A stretch of 64,000 bases of DNA from Shewanella sp. GD04112 (GCF_029835735.1 NZ_JAOEAL010000001.1:2914001-2978000), one strand, 5' to 3'; shown: positions 1 to 9,216, counted from the first letter of the stretch. Numbers and translations are program-made. Notes: generated by a model not told the origin, from the letters alone.

Positions 1-30
1 GGGTGAATTGAATTAAAAGGAGTGTGGCCT

Positions 31-204
31 ATGTCATACAAAATTAACGGACATGAAATCACAGTGAACTTCCCTGTAGACTCTATTTCAGTTAACAAAA
101 CATCCATTGCTTTTACCGATAGACAAGGTAAAAACAAGCAGACTTTTTCAAAGCGTACCGAAGCCTTAAACTTTATGAAATGGCTATTGTCGGCAAATAA
201 ATAA
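31..204 (+). CDS. Small hypothetical protein, 57 aa
   Basis: The ATG at 31 is chosen because AAGGAG lies 8 bases upstream (17-22). An upstream in-frame GTG at 22 overlaps that Shine-Dalgarno sequence and is unlikely. The product is small, soluble and basic toward its C-terminus (RQGKNKQTFSKR), with no signal peptide, membrane segment or cysteines. I do not recognise the family. The strong ribosome site and clean frame make it a likely real gene. Confidence 0.6.
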   Translation: MSYKINGHEITVNFPVDSISVNKTSIAFTDRQGKNKQTFSKRTEALNFMKWLLSANK

Positions 205-349
205 GTCTCCTTGTGTACTCCTGAGAGTACCCAAAACGGTGTTTAGGTTTATTCGGTTCCCATTTTCCTCGCCATACCGAAGCCTAATGACCGTAATAGA
301 TAGCCCAATATCACGATTTGCTATCCCTTTACGTCGAATGACGAACTCG

Positions 350-396
350 TTTGGTTCAGGCGGTATCTAGCTCACACAGATACGTGCCGAACCAAA
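350..396. other. Long imperfect hairpin in a 280-base gene-free stretch
   Basis: TTTGGTTC (350-357) pairs with GAACCAAA (389-396). Inside it GTATCT pairs with AGATAC, with a G/C-rich internal loop between the two stems. There is no clear T-run on either strand, so it is not a textbook terminator. The rest of 205-481 shows no open frame with a ribosome site. It could be a small structured RNA or the end of the preceding transcript. Confidence 0.4.
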
Positions 397-481
397 TGTG
401 TATTCCGCCAACCTAGATCAAATTAATCTGCATTTGCCCCTGCTAATATAATCACTCACTCAGTTTGTGAATGTATTTTCT

Positions 482-742
482 ATGTCAAAACCCGATACTA
501 AAACGGCTATGCTGACCTTAATAACCCAGATTAAACAGGTTATTCCGCTCAACTTAGATGAAGCACAAATGTGCCAAGGTGAGTGTTTAGGCTGCTCTAA
601 AAAAATGCTGGAAATGTTGGATGCTGAAATAAGCTATTGGCAATATTCAACCGATACGCCGGGATTGAAAGATCTTAAACATCTGGAAAAGATCGCCACT
701 CGCACACACAAAATATTAAAGCGCAATAAGTTAGTTGGCTAA
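482..742 (+). CDS. Hypothetical protein with CX3CX2C motif, 86 aa
   Basis: The frame is open from a GTG at 467, but the ATG at 482 (MSKPDTK) looks more natural. Residues 31-38 read C-Q-G-E-C-L-G-C, a CX3CX2C spacing. The rest is mainly helical and charged, with no signal peptide or membrane segment. The spacing matches the cluster ligands of radical-SAM enzymes, but the protein is far too short for that fold, so metal binding is only a guess. The family is not recognised. The next gene is convergent, with only 3 bases between the two stops. Confidence 0.6.
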   Translation: MSKPDTKTAMLTLITQIKQVIPLNLDEAQMCQGECLGCSKKMLEMLDAEISYWQYSTDTPGLKDLKHLEKIATRTHKILKRNKLVG

Positions 743-745
743 ATG

Positions 746-1723
746 CTATCCGGCATCGCCCTCACCGTATTTTCGTCTGTATCTTGGCAACATGGTTTGA
801 TTCCCTAATAGCCCCCCCTGATGAATATAGAGAATGGAGGCATGTTGCTCGCGCCGTAAATAATCCTCTAACACCATAAAGCCTAATGGATCGTAGAGTA
901 ATTCAAATTGCACACCGCTGGCACAAAGTCGTTGCCACATGGCATAAAACTCAGGGTAGAGTTTTCCAAAATGGTATTTCCTCCCCACATTCAAAATCTG
1001 CGGATGTTCGGCAGAGTTGGGATTTAACTCATAAAACTGCTGCGTTAAATACTCATCGCCGCCGACAACGGCGCAGGTAAGCACTCGAATATTCAATTGC
1101 TGACGCACAAAATACTGATTTAAAAAGAGTGCCGTCGTACCTGTACCTGCAGGTAAAAAAACCTTGAGATCGGAAATATGCTGTGACTCGGCCCAAGCAG
1201 CTATTTCGGCGGCTAACTGACTGACACCATATTGCGCATACTGGCAGCGCCCGCCCTCGGGAATAAACAAAGCCTTAGGCTCTGCAGGCAAGACTTGCTG
1301 CTCAATATAATCCTGACAAGTCCAATTAGGCTCACGATGAAGAGAAGGGTTGACTGCAATCAGGCTTGATAAATCAATGACACGCGTACCATTAGCAATA
1401 GCAGCGGCATAGTTACCCGTCGGCAATGTGCGGACATGGCTAGCGATATGAACCACATAAAAATCGCACTGCCAGCCCTTTAGCTTGGCGAGCGCCGACA
1501 GAGAATACAACGAGTTAGCCTGCGCAGAGCCATGACCAATCAGCTTAGTCACACCAGTAAACTCATGATCTAGAAAATAGGCAAACTTACGCGCTTTATT
1601 GCCACTAAACGCAGGATGCAATAAATCGTCTCGCTTGAGAAATATCTCGCGCCCGGCAAAGGAAAAAGACTCTACTGGACTCTTAGAGAGCAAGCTTTGA
1701 GTCAACAGGCTATTGGCTAACAT
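746..1723 (-). CDS. PLP-dependent ACC deaminase / D-cysteine desulfhydrase family protein
   Basis: Probable fold-type II PLP enzyme of the 1-aminocyclopropane-1-carboxylate deaminase/D-cysteine desulfhydrase group, about 325 aa from the internal methionine MLANSLLTQ. The frame is open 24 codons further upstream to 1795, but that extension does not look like family sequence. KRDDLLHPAFSGNKARK at 30-46 is the family signature, and Lys43 is the expected Schiff-base lysine. GHGSAQANS near 64-72 corresponds to the substrate loop and LPAGTGTTALF to the phosphate-binding glycine loop. The substrate cannot be read from the sequence: members act on D-cysteine, ACC or other amino acids. It is a single gene, convergent with the small gene before it. 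Confidence 0.82.
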   Translation of the reverse strand: MLANSLLTQSLLSKSPVESFSFAGREIFLKRDDLLHPAFSGNKARKFAYFLDHEFTGVTKLIGHGSAQANSLYSLSALAKLKGWQCDFYVVHIASHVRTLPTGNYAAAIANGTRVIDLSSLIAVNPSLHREPNWTCQDYIEQQVLPAEPKALFIPEGGRCQYAQYGVSQLAAEIAAWAESQHISDLKVFLPAGTGTTALFLNQYFVRQQLNIRVLTCAVVGGDEYLTQQFYELNPNSAEHPQILNVGRKYHFGKLYPEFYAMWQRLCASGVQFELLYDPLGFMVLEDYLRREQHASILYIHQGGLLGNQTMLPRYRRKYGEGDAG

Positions 1724-1977
1724 GAATACACTCGAAGGAAACAAGGCCGTTAGTGTACCGCGAGCTTGTCTACATCGTCCGTAATTATTAAGCATTTTCG
1801 CGAAAATCTAGCATATTTTACAACATCACATAGTCATAAAAATTAATATCTTTATGATAAATAAAGAAAAATATTTTGGCACAATTCTAGCTTACACCAT
1901 TTAAGTATCAATTAATGATCCTGTGTGTTGGTCAACATCATTCCAACACAGATTTAAAATGAGTTAAGGAGTATTCA

Positions 1978-2385
1978 ATGTCGCTTTTACGGTTAATTTT
2001 CAATATTGCTTGGTTTGTCCTTGGTGGATTTGTAATGGGACTCGCCTGGTGGCTCGCGGGGATTTTGTGTTTTATCAGTATTATCGGTATTCCCTTCGGC
2101 CGTGCCTGCTTCGTAATTGGCGAATTGACCTTCTGGCCCTTTGGGCAAGAACAAATGAATCGTCGTCACTTAACCGGACGTGAAGATTTAGGCACAGGCG
2201 CCTTTGGCATGGTAGGCAATATTATTTGGTTCTTGCTGTTTGGGATTTGGTTGGCCATAGGTCATTTAGCCCATGCCCTCGCCTGCTTTGTGACAATTAT
2301 TGGTATCCCCTTCGGGATCCAACATATCAAGCTGGCGCTATTAAGCCTGACGCCGATTGGGCAAACCATAGTAGCGAAAGCATAA
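1978..2385 (+). CDS. yccF: YccF family inner-membrane protein
   Basis: This 135-aa protein has the two YccF (DUF307) repeats: CFISIIGIPFGRACF in the first half and CFVTIIGIPFGIQHIK in the second. The hydrophobic stretches at about 8-35 and 78-110 would span the inner membrane. Length and duplicated motif match the family; its function is unknown. A purine-rich site (TTAAGGAG) precedes the ATG. The last codons and the stop fall inside the first unit of a 23-bp tandem repeat that continues downstream. Confidence 0.88.
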   Translation: MSLLRLIFNIAWFVLGGFVMGLAWWLAGILCFISIIGIPFGRACFVIGELTFWPFGQEQMNRRHLTGREDLGTGAFGMVGNIIWFLLFGIWLAIGHLAHALACFVTIIGIPFGIQHIKLALLSLTPIGQTIVAKA

Positions 2386-2435
2386 TAAACACAGTAGCGA
2401 AAGCCAAATAATCATAGTCGCTAAGGCATAAGGCA
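2367..2435. repeat. 23-bp tandem repeat, three units, over the 3' end of yccF
   Basis: Three consecutive 23-base units start at 2367, 2390 and 2413 with the pattern CAyAGTmGCkAArGCmwAawaa. The first contains the last codons and TAA of yccF. The second and third are non-coding. Confidence 0.75.
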
Positions 2436-2447
2436 AAACACACAGCA

Positions 2448-3317
2448 CTACTCTACGTCAGTGGGGAGTGCTGATAAATAGTTTGGCAGTGACTGCACTA
2501 ACCTTGCCTCATGAAAGGCGGTTTCCTCATCGAGCAAATCGCCACAATCTGCAAACGACGCACTCCCATCCCCTTGCTCTAGGCTTATGATTTCGAATAG
2601 ATAATGCGCCAGTTTAGCTGGCGCATCTATGGTGATATCATGACCACAATAGGCCAAGACAACCAAGTCGACCTTAAACTGTTGTGCCAATGCCCTACTG
2701 GTTTGAATATTCACTAAGGCATCACGATCACCCGATAAAATACTGACTGGCACAGGCAAAGAGGCAGGACAACAATAGCGAAACGCCGCCCACAATTGAC
2801 GACATGCATTGTTAAAATATGGCGTCGACTCGTGGCGATATCGGCTCCAACGCTCAATCAAGGCAATATCGCGCCGATGGCGATAACTGGTTAAGCGAAC
2901 AATCGTCGACTCGATAGGATTAAGCCCACTTCCACGGCAACGTTTGAGCCAAGCACTCAGGGCATTCAATCCATTAAATCGTTGATACCATGGCGATAAG
3001 TTAGCCGCACTGCTATTCAATACAAATAGGTGCTTTATCTGCTCCGGGCGCTGCTTAGCCATTTCCATGGCGAGCATGCCGCCCATCGATAATCCCAGCA
3101 GATAAAAGGCTTGTCCCGCTAATTGCTCATCCAATTGTTGCCATACCGAGCTGGCATATTCAGCGATAATTAAAGGGCTGGTCTGGTGAATGAGGAGCCC
3201 ATTGCCGGGCAAGTCTGGGGTGAAAACTCTGCAACCCCTTTGCCTTAACCTCTGATCAAAACCATTCCAATGGCGTTGATCCCGCATTAAGCCCCTGAGT
3301 AATACCCAAGTTGTCAT
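2448..3317 (-). CDS. Alpha/beta hydrolase
   Basis: Serine hydrolase of the alpha/beta fold, 289 aa from MTTWVLLRG. Visible catalytic elements are GLSMGG (Ser77, nucleophile elbow), SGDRDALV (acid) and YCGHDITID (His). The overall look is that of BioH-type or proline-iminopeptidase-type hydrolases, but the substrate is unknown. The chosen ATG overlaps the stop of the upstream M14 gene (TGATG), indicating translational coupling. An in-frame start 7 codons earlier would give a longer overlap and is less likely. The C-terminal 40 residues are acidic and look variable. Confidence 0.8.
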   Translation of the reverse strand: MTTWVLLRGLMRDQRHWNGFDQRLRQRGCRVFTPDLPGNGLLIHQTSPLIIAEYASSVWQQLDEQLAGQAFYLLGLSMGGMLAMEMAKQRPEQIKHLFVLNSSAANLSPWYQRFNGLNALSAWLKRCRGSGLNPIESTIVRLTSYRHRRDIALIERWSRYRHESTPYFNNACRQLWAAFRYCCPASLPVPVSILSGDRDALVNIQTSRALAQQFKVDLVVLAYCGHDITIDAPAKLAHYLFEIISLEQGDGSASFADCGDLLDEETAFHEARLVQSLPNYLSALPTDVE

Positions 3318-4342
3318 CAAAAGCGCTCCCGATACCAAAACTGCTGCGCACTCTGCGACAGTTGTGTGAGATGTTCGGGCGTCAGTCCTTCTAACTCCCG
3401 TGCATACGCCGCCTCCATCAAGAACTGCATCAGTACTGTGTGCCGACGCAAAATCCTGTGGTGCCTGTGTGTTTTTTGCGGATTAAAAAATCCCGCAAAA
3501 TTAAATATTTGCCTTGGATTTTTCTTAATCCATGCCCAAGAGCCCATCTCTAACGTTAAGGGTAAGAATGGAATGTTTGCTTGAGGATCTTGGGCATGAT
3601 GCTGGCGGTACAAGTAATCCCAAATATCACCATGGGTGCGATAAAACTGGCTCTGGGGCGCAAGCCGATAGTGGCCATGATGGGGATAGCTGGCTTCAAA
3701 TAATTGCTTTAAGTGATAAATGAAGTGGGCATTTTCAAAGGACGCGCGCGTGTGGGCATAGGGAAACCAGATATGATCCGTCAAACCAAAACCAGAATGC
3801 GCATCCAGGGAAATAAGACTGGTGCTTTGCCTGAGCAGTTGTTGCACATAGGCCACCAGCCCCGCGGTTTCAAGCTCCATGCCGCCAAGGCCACGAAACC
3901 AAGGTAACTTAGAGGAGAGCCGCTGCCCTCCAACCATAAAAGACACTTTTTCCCGGGACTCTATCGGGGCATTGCGCATCAAGTCGACCTGATTTCCATT
4001 ACCACGACTCCCCAGCAGTAACCCGACGGGATTCACCACAGGGACAAAGGCTAAGCGGATGTCCGTTAATAACGCTTGTAGGTGTTTGTCCCACGCAAGA
4101 CGCTGCAACAGGCTGTTAAGCAAAGCTAAAATCACCTGAGAGCCAATCCGCTCCACCCCATGCACGCCACCAACGAATAACACGGTCGGACAAGGGCGTT
4201 CGGTGACGCCTAACTCGACACTGTAGAGCGGAAAATGTTGGTGCCGAAATGGAATGTCCGCAAGAACCTGATATTTGAGTTTAAGATGATGAGTATCAAT
4301 GAGTTGCGATAGTGTATCTAACTCGAATGGAATGTTATTCAT
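3317..4342 (-). CDS. M14 family zinc carboxypeptidase-like protein
   Basis: This 341-aa protein has the M14/aspartoacylase-type zinc site: H61-G-V-E64 for the first two ligands, H182 in LDAHSGFG for the third, and E265 in LTLEMGSW as the probable catalytic glutamate. There is no signal peptide, so it is probably cytoplasmic. It is translationally coupled to the alpha/beta hydrolase that follows, so the two may act on one amide or ester substrate, possibly a peptide or acylated amino acid; that is inference. The assignment to the clan is firmer than any particular substrate. Confidence 0.78.
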   Translation of the reverse strand: MNNIPFELDTLSQLIDTHHLKLKYQVLADIPFRHQHFPLYSVELGVTERPCPTVLFVGGVHGVERIGSQVILALLNSLLQRLAWDKHLQALLTDIRLAFVPVVNPVGLLLGSRGNGNQVDLMRNAPIESREKVSFMVGGQRLSSKLPWFRGLGGMELETAGLVAYVQQLLRQSTSLISLDAHSGFGLTDHIWFPYAHTRASFENAHFIYHLKQLFEASYPHHGHYRLAPQSQFYRTHGDIWDYLYRQHHAQDPQANIPFLPLTLEMGSWAWIKKNPRQIFNFAGFFNPQKTHRHHRILRRHTVLMQFLMEAAYARELEGLTPEHLTQLSQSAQQFWYRERF

Positions 4343-4448
4343 ATCATCCTAGAAAGTGAAATGAGCATCGACTCATAGCCTTAGGACGATATTAATGGCG
4401 AACCACGACACATTTATGACAACAGATTAAGCCAGAGCCAAGCTCACT

Positions 4449-5201
4449 TTAGTGGCGTATAACTTCCTCCTGAAACAACAACTCCCCCATAATGCTCTCA
4501 ATATCCAGCTGAGCTAAGCCTTGGTCGAAAACATCTCGCCAATGGCGCCCCTCCTCGGTATTACGAAACGCGACGTAGAGCTGTTTATTCGCAAGCAGTT
4601 GTTTATTCAGCTGTAATTTATCCGCCAATGGCTGGAGATGAGGCTGCTTTAACAGGTAATAGAGCACGTTGACATCTATCACTGCACCATCGATGCGACC
4701 GGCTGCCACCTTCTTGATGTTTTGTTCATCGGAGGTCACGGTCTCGACGGGTTGTGTACCGGAAGCAATCATCAGATCTAGGGAGTCGGTATTCACATAG
4801 TCCTTCACCACCCCTAAGGTATAGCGGTTCAGATCGGCTAAGTAGTGCCAGCTGATGGGATGTGATTTTTGCTCAACAATGCCTAATGGACTGATCCCTA
4901 TTGGTTTTGAAAAAACAAATTTGTCCGTTTCAAAATAATATTCTGGAAAATAGCCAATGTAATCGGAGCTTGGCATGGCCGCCAATTTTATCGCCCGGCT
5001 CCAAGGGTAAAAATCCACGACCAGTTGCTGGTCCATATGTTCGAAGGCGGCTTGAGCGACCGCGACACTGGCCCCTTGTTGTGCCAGTTGCTGACCGGAA
5101 TAAGGCGGCCAGAGTAATGAGGTGAGCTTAAGCGTATCGGCAAATGCGCTATTGGCCGTGGCGAAAAGGCAGCAGAGCATCAGTAGGCACCAGCGGAACA
5201 T
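4449..5201 (-). CDS. Periplasmic solute-binding protein, family 3
   Basis: This 250-aa protein has an N-terminal signal peptide (hydrophobic residues 3-20, probable cleavage after AFA). The body begins LKLTSLLWPPYSG, as in amino-acid-type ABC binding proteins of the SBP_bac_3 fold, and continues with the YPWSRA segment seen in many Shewanella and Vibrio orphan members. No permease or ATPase gene is adjacent, so it may be a stand-alone receptor or feed a distant transporter. GAGGGAGGTGTT precedes the ATG. It is a single gene. Confidence 0.75.
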   Translation of the reverse strand: MFRWCLLMLCCLFATANSAFADTLKLTSLLWPPYSGQQLAQQGASVAVAQAAFEHMDQQLVVDFYPWSRAIKLAAMPSSDYIGYFPEYYFETDKFVFSKPIGISPLGIVEQKSHPISWHYLADLNRYTLGVVKDYVNTDSLDLMIASGTQPVETVTSDEQNIKKVAAGRIDGAVIDVNVLYYLLKQPHLQPLADKLQLNKQLLANKQLYVAFRNTEEGRHWRDVFDQGLAQLDIESIMGELLFQEEVIRH

Positions 5202-5467
5202 AACACCTCCCTCAAAGGATCATCTGTTTTAATGGATTGAAAAACAAACAATTCATCACATGCTCATCGGTTAAACTCTTTTCAGTATAATCAGCGATGC
5301 TTCAAGGTACAGTGAATATTTGTTACATATTTACCCGACGAGAACCTAGCTTAAGCAGAAATGATAAGAGTAGACTGAAACGAGCATCGATACTCACTGT
5401 CGTCATGCACGCGGCGAAAAGTAGAAGATGAGGCCAAGCTGATGAAGTCAATCTGAGGGGACGCGAT

Positions 5468-5734
5468 ATGGTAATTTCTTTCAAAGACAGTAAGTTGACT
5501 TTTATGCATCCCGCGATGACTCGAACCGTCATTACCGTGATAGGGGCATGCTTTACCTTAGTCGGAGGGATATTTTTACTCTTACCCGGACCGGGACTGC
5601 TGTTTATCCTGATAGGGTTACCCCTCTTAAGTACCCAGTATCCTTGGGCAAAACGTTGGCTGCGCCTAAGTCAGCGACAATTAAGGAAGAGTGCGGCTTG
5701 GCTCGATAATCAAATTCGCCGACACCGTCGATAA
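5468..5734 (+). CDS. PGPGW-type small membrane protein
   Basis: This 88-aa protein has two close hydrophobic segments (about 18-36 and 40-55) around the motif LLLPGPGLLFILIGLPLL, typical of the putative transmembrane PGPGW family. A basic C-terminal tail (RRHRR) should stay in the cytoplasm. GAGGGG lies 8 bases before the ATG. Function is unknown. It is convergent with the acyl-CoA synthetase gene, with a hairpin between them. Confidence 0.75.
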   Translation: MVISFKDSKLTFMHPAMTRTVITVIGACFTLVGGIFLLLPGPGLLFILIGLPLLSTQYPWAKRWLRLSQRQLRKSAAWLDNQIRRHRR

Positions 5735-5754
5735 TTTTGAATCTCCACCTAAAT

Positions 5755-5784
5755 ATCAACCCAAGCCATCGAACTTGGGTTGAT
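5755..5784. terminator. Hairpin between convergent genes
   Basis: ATCAACCCAAG (5755-5765) and CTTGGGTTGAT (5774-5784) form a perfect 11-bp stem with an 8-base loop between two convergent genes. There is no strong T-run on either side, so termination is likely from position but not certain. Confidence 0.5.
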
Positions 5785-5797
5785 GTATCTTAGTGCC

Positions 5798-7522
5798 CTA
5801 TGCATTAATATCTTCATATAACTCTTGGTACATCAGCTCACGCATTTTAAATTTCTGGATTTTGCCCGTGACAGTCATGGGGTATTGCTCCACAAACTTG
5901 ATGTAGCGAGGCACTTTAAAGTAGGCGAATTTTTCGGTGAGGAAATGACGAATATCCTCCTCTGAAATCGTGGCGCCACTGCGAACCTTGATCCACGCGC
6001 ACACTTCCTCGCCGTATTTATCACTGTGCACCCCAAACACTGCTGCATCTTGCACATCTTTATGGGTATAGAGTTTCTCTTCAATCTCACGGGGATAAAT
6101 ATTCTCGCCGCCGCGAATAATCATATCTTTAATACGGCCAACGATTTGCACATAACCTTGCTCATCCATTTGGCCGATATCGCCAGAATGCAGCCAGCCT
6201 TCACTGTCGATAGTTGCAGCCGTTTTTTCGGGATCATTCCAATAACACTGCATGATGCAATAGCCGCGGCTGCAGACTTCACCTGGCGTATTGATAGGCA
6301 GCACTTCACCAAACTCATCGACGATTTTCACTTCGGTATGAGGTAAAGCACGGCCAACGGTAAGCACACGTTTCTCAACTGGTGAGTCGATTTCAGTAAT
6401 GTGGTTCAGCGGGCTGCACTCGGTTTGACCATACCCAATTAACACTTCCTGCATATACATCAGGTTTTGTACCCGGCGCATCACTTCTTCTGGGCAAGTC
6501 GCTCCCGCCATAACACCGGTACGCAGCGAGCTTAAGTCAAAGCGTTTAAATTCGGGGTGCTCTAACTCGGCAATAAACATGGTTGGAACACCGTGTAGTG
6601 CGGTGCAGCGTTCACGCTCTACCACCTCTAGGGTGGTCAGCGGATCGAAGGAATCCCCAGGAAAGACCGCCGCGGCGCCCTTAGCGAGGCACACAAGGTT
6701 ACCCAACACCATGCCAAAACAATGGTATAAAGGCACAGGAATGCAAAGCTTATCTTCACAGGTAAATTTCATTGCCTCGGCCACTAAGTAGCCATTATTC
6801 AGGATGTTGTGGTGCGATAAGGTCGCGCCCTTTGGGCTGCCCGTGGTGCCAGAGGTAAATTGAATATTAATGGCGTCATAAGGGCTAAGTGATTCGGCGA
6901 TTTGCTCAAGCACTGCCTTGTCACCTGGCGTCACCTCAAGCAATAAATCATCAAAGTTCAACATGCCGGGAGACTGCTCTGCCCCCATGCGGATCACAAA
7001 TTGTAATTCGGGTAACGCCTTGGCCTGCAATTGCCCTGCGGCGCACACCTTAAGCTCTGGCGCTAACTCGTAGAGCATCTGCAAGTAATTACTGGACTTG
7101 AATTTATCGGCGCAGATCACCGCCCTACAGCCTACGTTAGTCAGCGCATATTGTAATTCTTCTGGCCGATAAGCAGGGTTGATACACACCATGATGGCGC
7201 CAATTTTGGCGGTGGCGAATTGGGTTAGACACCACTCTATATTATTTGGCGACCAAATGCCCACGCGATCCCCAGGACCTATGCCCAGTTTGAGTAAACC
7301 TGTGGCCAAGGCATCAATTTGTGCAAGGTATTGGCGGTAATTCCAGCGGATATCTTGATGATTCACGACAACGGCTAACTGTTCGGGATAAACGTTAGCG
7401 ATATCGTTAAGGTACTGTCCTATGGTTTTTTCAACGAGCTCTGGGGAATTAGGCCCCCGGAACTCACTGTATTTGAGAGGATGAGTGGCTTGATTTGTTG
7501 CTTGAGTCGTTGAAACAGACAT
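5798..7522 (-). CDS. AMP-binding acyl-CoA synthetase
   Basis: Adenylate-forming ligase of 574 aa. The P-loop-like A3 motif FTSGTTGSPKG is at 222-232, GYGQTE (A5) at 363-368, the WLHSGDIG/GRIKDMIIRGGENIYP hinge region lies near 440-475, and the catalytic-lysine motif TGKIQK is about 15 residues from the C-terminus. This architecture fits medium- or long-chain fatty acyl-CoA synthetases that activate a carboxylic acid with ATP and CoA. The exact chain length cannot be read. It has no signal peptide and is monocistronic. The start at 7522 gives the usual N-terminal length. Confidence 0.9.
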   Translation of the reverse strand: MSVSTTQATNQATHPLKYSEFRGPNSPELVEKTIGQYLNDIANVYPEQLAVVVNHQDIRWNYRQYLAQIDALATGLLKLGIGPGDRVGIWSPNNIEWCLTQFATAKIGAIMVCINPAYRPEELQYALTNVGCRAVICADKFKSSNYLQMLYELAPELKVCAAGQLQAKALPELQFVIRMGAEQSPGMLNFDDLLLEVTPGDKAVLEQIAESLSPYDAINIQFTSGTTGSPKGATLSHHNILNNGYLVAEAMKFTCEDKLCIPVPLYHCFGMVLGNLVCLAKGAAAVFPGDSFDPLTTLEVVERERCTALHGVPTMFIAELEHPEFKRFDLSSLRTGVMAGATCPEEVMRRVQNLMYMQEVLIGYGQTECSPLNHITEIDSPVEKRVLTVGRALPHTEVKIVDEFGEVLPINTPGEVCSRGYCIMQCYWNDPEKTAATIDSEGWLHSGDIGQMDEQGYVQIVGRIKDMIIRGGENIYPREIEEKLYTHKDVQDAAVFGVHSDKYGEEVCAWIKVRSGATISEEDIRHFLTEKFAYFKVPRYIKFVEQYPMTVTGKIQKFKMRELMYQELYEDINA

Positions 7523-7650
7523 TAAGGCCTCCGTGCTTTTTTATTATGGTTAGCGGGATTCAAACTAACCAATCCTCGGAACATGTCACAAGTAAAAAAG
7601 CACGGTATTAGACTAAAGAGTAAGGATGTTCTGTTACTCGAACGTCTTGA

Positions 7651-8031
7651 TTAACGGGTAATAAACGCTACCTGTTTATCGGAAGTTACCACCTCTAAAC
7701 GCTGCAAACGCTCCATAATCGCCAGTAACACTCCTTGGCGGCGCATATTCTCTAACACCCCAGGGCTGAACACTTCAAGGCGAGTCATCGCAGTTAATAA
7801 CAGGCGGCATTGCGCGACACTGGCATCACGGATATAAGCAGGTTTATCAACTAAGTAACTGTTGTTATACCAATAATCCCAAGTGAAATTCGCCAATAAC
7901 CAGCCCTGAGTAGTTAAATCGCTGACAAATTCCAACATACGATCGCGGTGCAGGCTCACATCACCCGCGGTAAAATCTTTAAGGTATTTAGTGTATAGGC
8001 CACTGTCTGTGGTCATTGCTGAAGTTTCCAT
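7651..8031 (-). CDS. Hypothetical protein, 126 aa
   Basis: The start is set at METSAMTTDS because AGGTGTG sits just before this ATG; the frame extends 10 codons further to 8061. The protein is soluble and mostly helical, with an aromatic stretch (GWLLANFTWDYWYNN) and no cysteine motif, signal or membrane segment. I do not recognise the family. It is downstream of nothing obvious and reads alone on the minus strand. Confidence 0.6.
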   Translation of the reverse strand: METSAMTTDSGLYTKYLKDFTAGDVSLHRDRMLEFVSDLTTQGWLLANFTWDYWYNNSYLVDKPAYIRDASVAQCRLLLTAMTRLEVFSPGVLENMRRQGVLLAIMERLQRLEVVTSDKQVAFITR

Positions 8032-8318
8032 AGCACACCTCACTGTCTCAACATCACTCATATAAAAGTCGGGTATTGAAAAAAGCTTGGATTAGGATCT
8101 AAAGCTGCCAACTTTGCATCAATTCGCGGCGTCATAGCACCAGTGCATAAGGCATACCAGACTCGATAGTGACAACAGGGTAAGCTGGGTTAACTGAACG
8201 CTGACTTAACGCTCTCAATAATCTGCTCAGAGTACGGTTAACTGTGAGGCAAACAAAAAGTAAGATAAACTCAATGCATTAACTCGAAGAGACAGGCTGT
8301 TTTTGTGAAGGATAAAAG

Positions 8319-8780
8319 ATGAACTACTGGCTGATGAAATCGGAACCCGACGAATTTAGTATCGACGATCTTAAGGCTTGTCCCAATCAAACTGAAGCTT
8401 GGTTTGGGATCCGTAACTACCAAGCACGTAACTTTATGCGAGATGCGATGCAAATTGGCGATCAAGTCTTCTTTTACCACTCAAGTTGCAAAGTCCCCGG
8501 CATCGTCGGCATTGCCGAAGTCGTGACTGAGGCCTATCCTGACAGCTCGGCCTTTGATCCCGAATCAAAATATTTTGATCCTAAGTCCGATCCACAGCAG
8601 CCACGCTGGTTAAGGGTGGATATTCGTTTCGTCAAACAATTCAAGGAAATCATCCCTTTAAGTTTGATCAAAAGTTTGCCGCAACTGGCCGATATGTACT
8701 TAGTCTCTAAAGGTTCCAGGCTGAGCATTCAACCTGTTACCGAGGAACAATGGCAAGCCGTGCTTATGCTCGCCCGCTAA
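8319..8780 (+). CDS. EVE domain protein
   Basis: This 153-aa protein consists of a single EVE domain, related to the PUA fold and to the thymocyte nuclear protein THYN1. The opening MNYWLMKSEPDEFSIDDL, followed by WFGIRNYQARNFMRD and GDQVFFYHSSC, is the family signature. The fold binds modified bases in DNA or RNA, but the role of the bacterial stand-alone protein is not settled. AAGGATAAAAG precedes the ATG. Length is complete for the family. Confidence 0.9.
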   Translation: MNYWLMKSEPDEFSIDDLKACPNQTEAWFGIRNYQARNFMRDAMQIGDQVFFYHSSCKVPGIVGIAEVVTEAYPDSSAFDPESKYFDPKSDPQQPRWLRVDIRFVKQFKEIIPLSLIKSLPQLADMYLVSKGSRLSIQPVTEEQWQAVLMLAR

Positions 8781-8855
8781 AGGCGCATATTCAGCTAAAG
8801 TTCATCTAAGCTAAGCTAGATTGACCACAACCACGTAATTCCTAAGGGAGCTAGT

Positions 8856-9194
8856 ATGAATAAATTAACTGCAACACTGATTGGCGGAGTCGTACTCAGT
8901 TTGGTTGTCCCAATGGCAGCTTTTGCAAAGAATGAGCATGAACACGATAAGCGAGACAAAGAGTTACCACCAGGTTTACAAAAGAAAGCCGATAAGGGGC
9001 AACCTCTCCCTCCTGGATGGCAGAAAAAACTGCACCGTGGCGATATCCTAGATTACGATATTTACGACCGTGGTCGCGTGGTAGTTCCGCTAGATAAAGA
9101 CGGTAAGATAAGTATTCAGATTGAAGGTTCTATCATCAAACTCGATGAAAAAAGCCGTAAGATCCTCGATATCATCAATGTGGTCACCTACTGA
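8856..9194 (+). CDS. CigR/RcnB-like secreted protein
   Basis: This 112-aa protein has a signal peptide (hydrophobic 9-22, cleavage near AFA-KN). The mature part starts with a His/Asp/Lys-rich stretch and then ELPPGLQKKADKG and PLPPGWQKK, the paired Pro-Pro-Gly motif of the CigR/RcnB-like periplasmic proteins. It probably sits in the periplasm. Related proteins have been linked to metal resistance or virulence control, but no role can be derived here. A strong terminator follows 22 bases after the stop. Confidence 0.72.
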   Translation: MNKLTATLIGGVVLSLVVPMAAFAKNEHEHDKRDKELPPGLQKKADKGQPLPPGWQKKLHRGDILDYDIYDRGRVVVPLDKDGKISIQIEGSIIKLDEKSRKILDIINVVTY

Positions 9195-9216
9195 TCTGAA
9201 TTTACAAACAGCTTCC

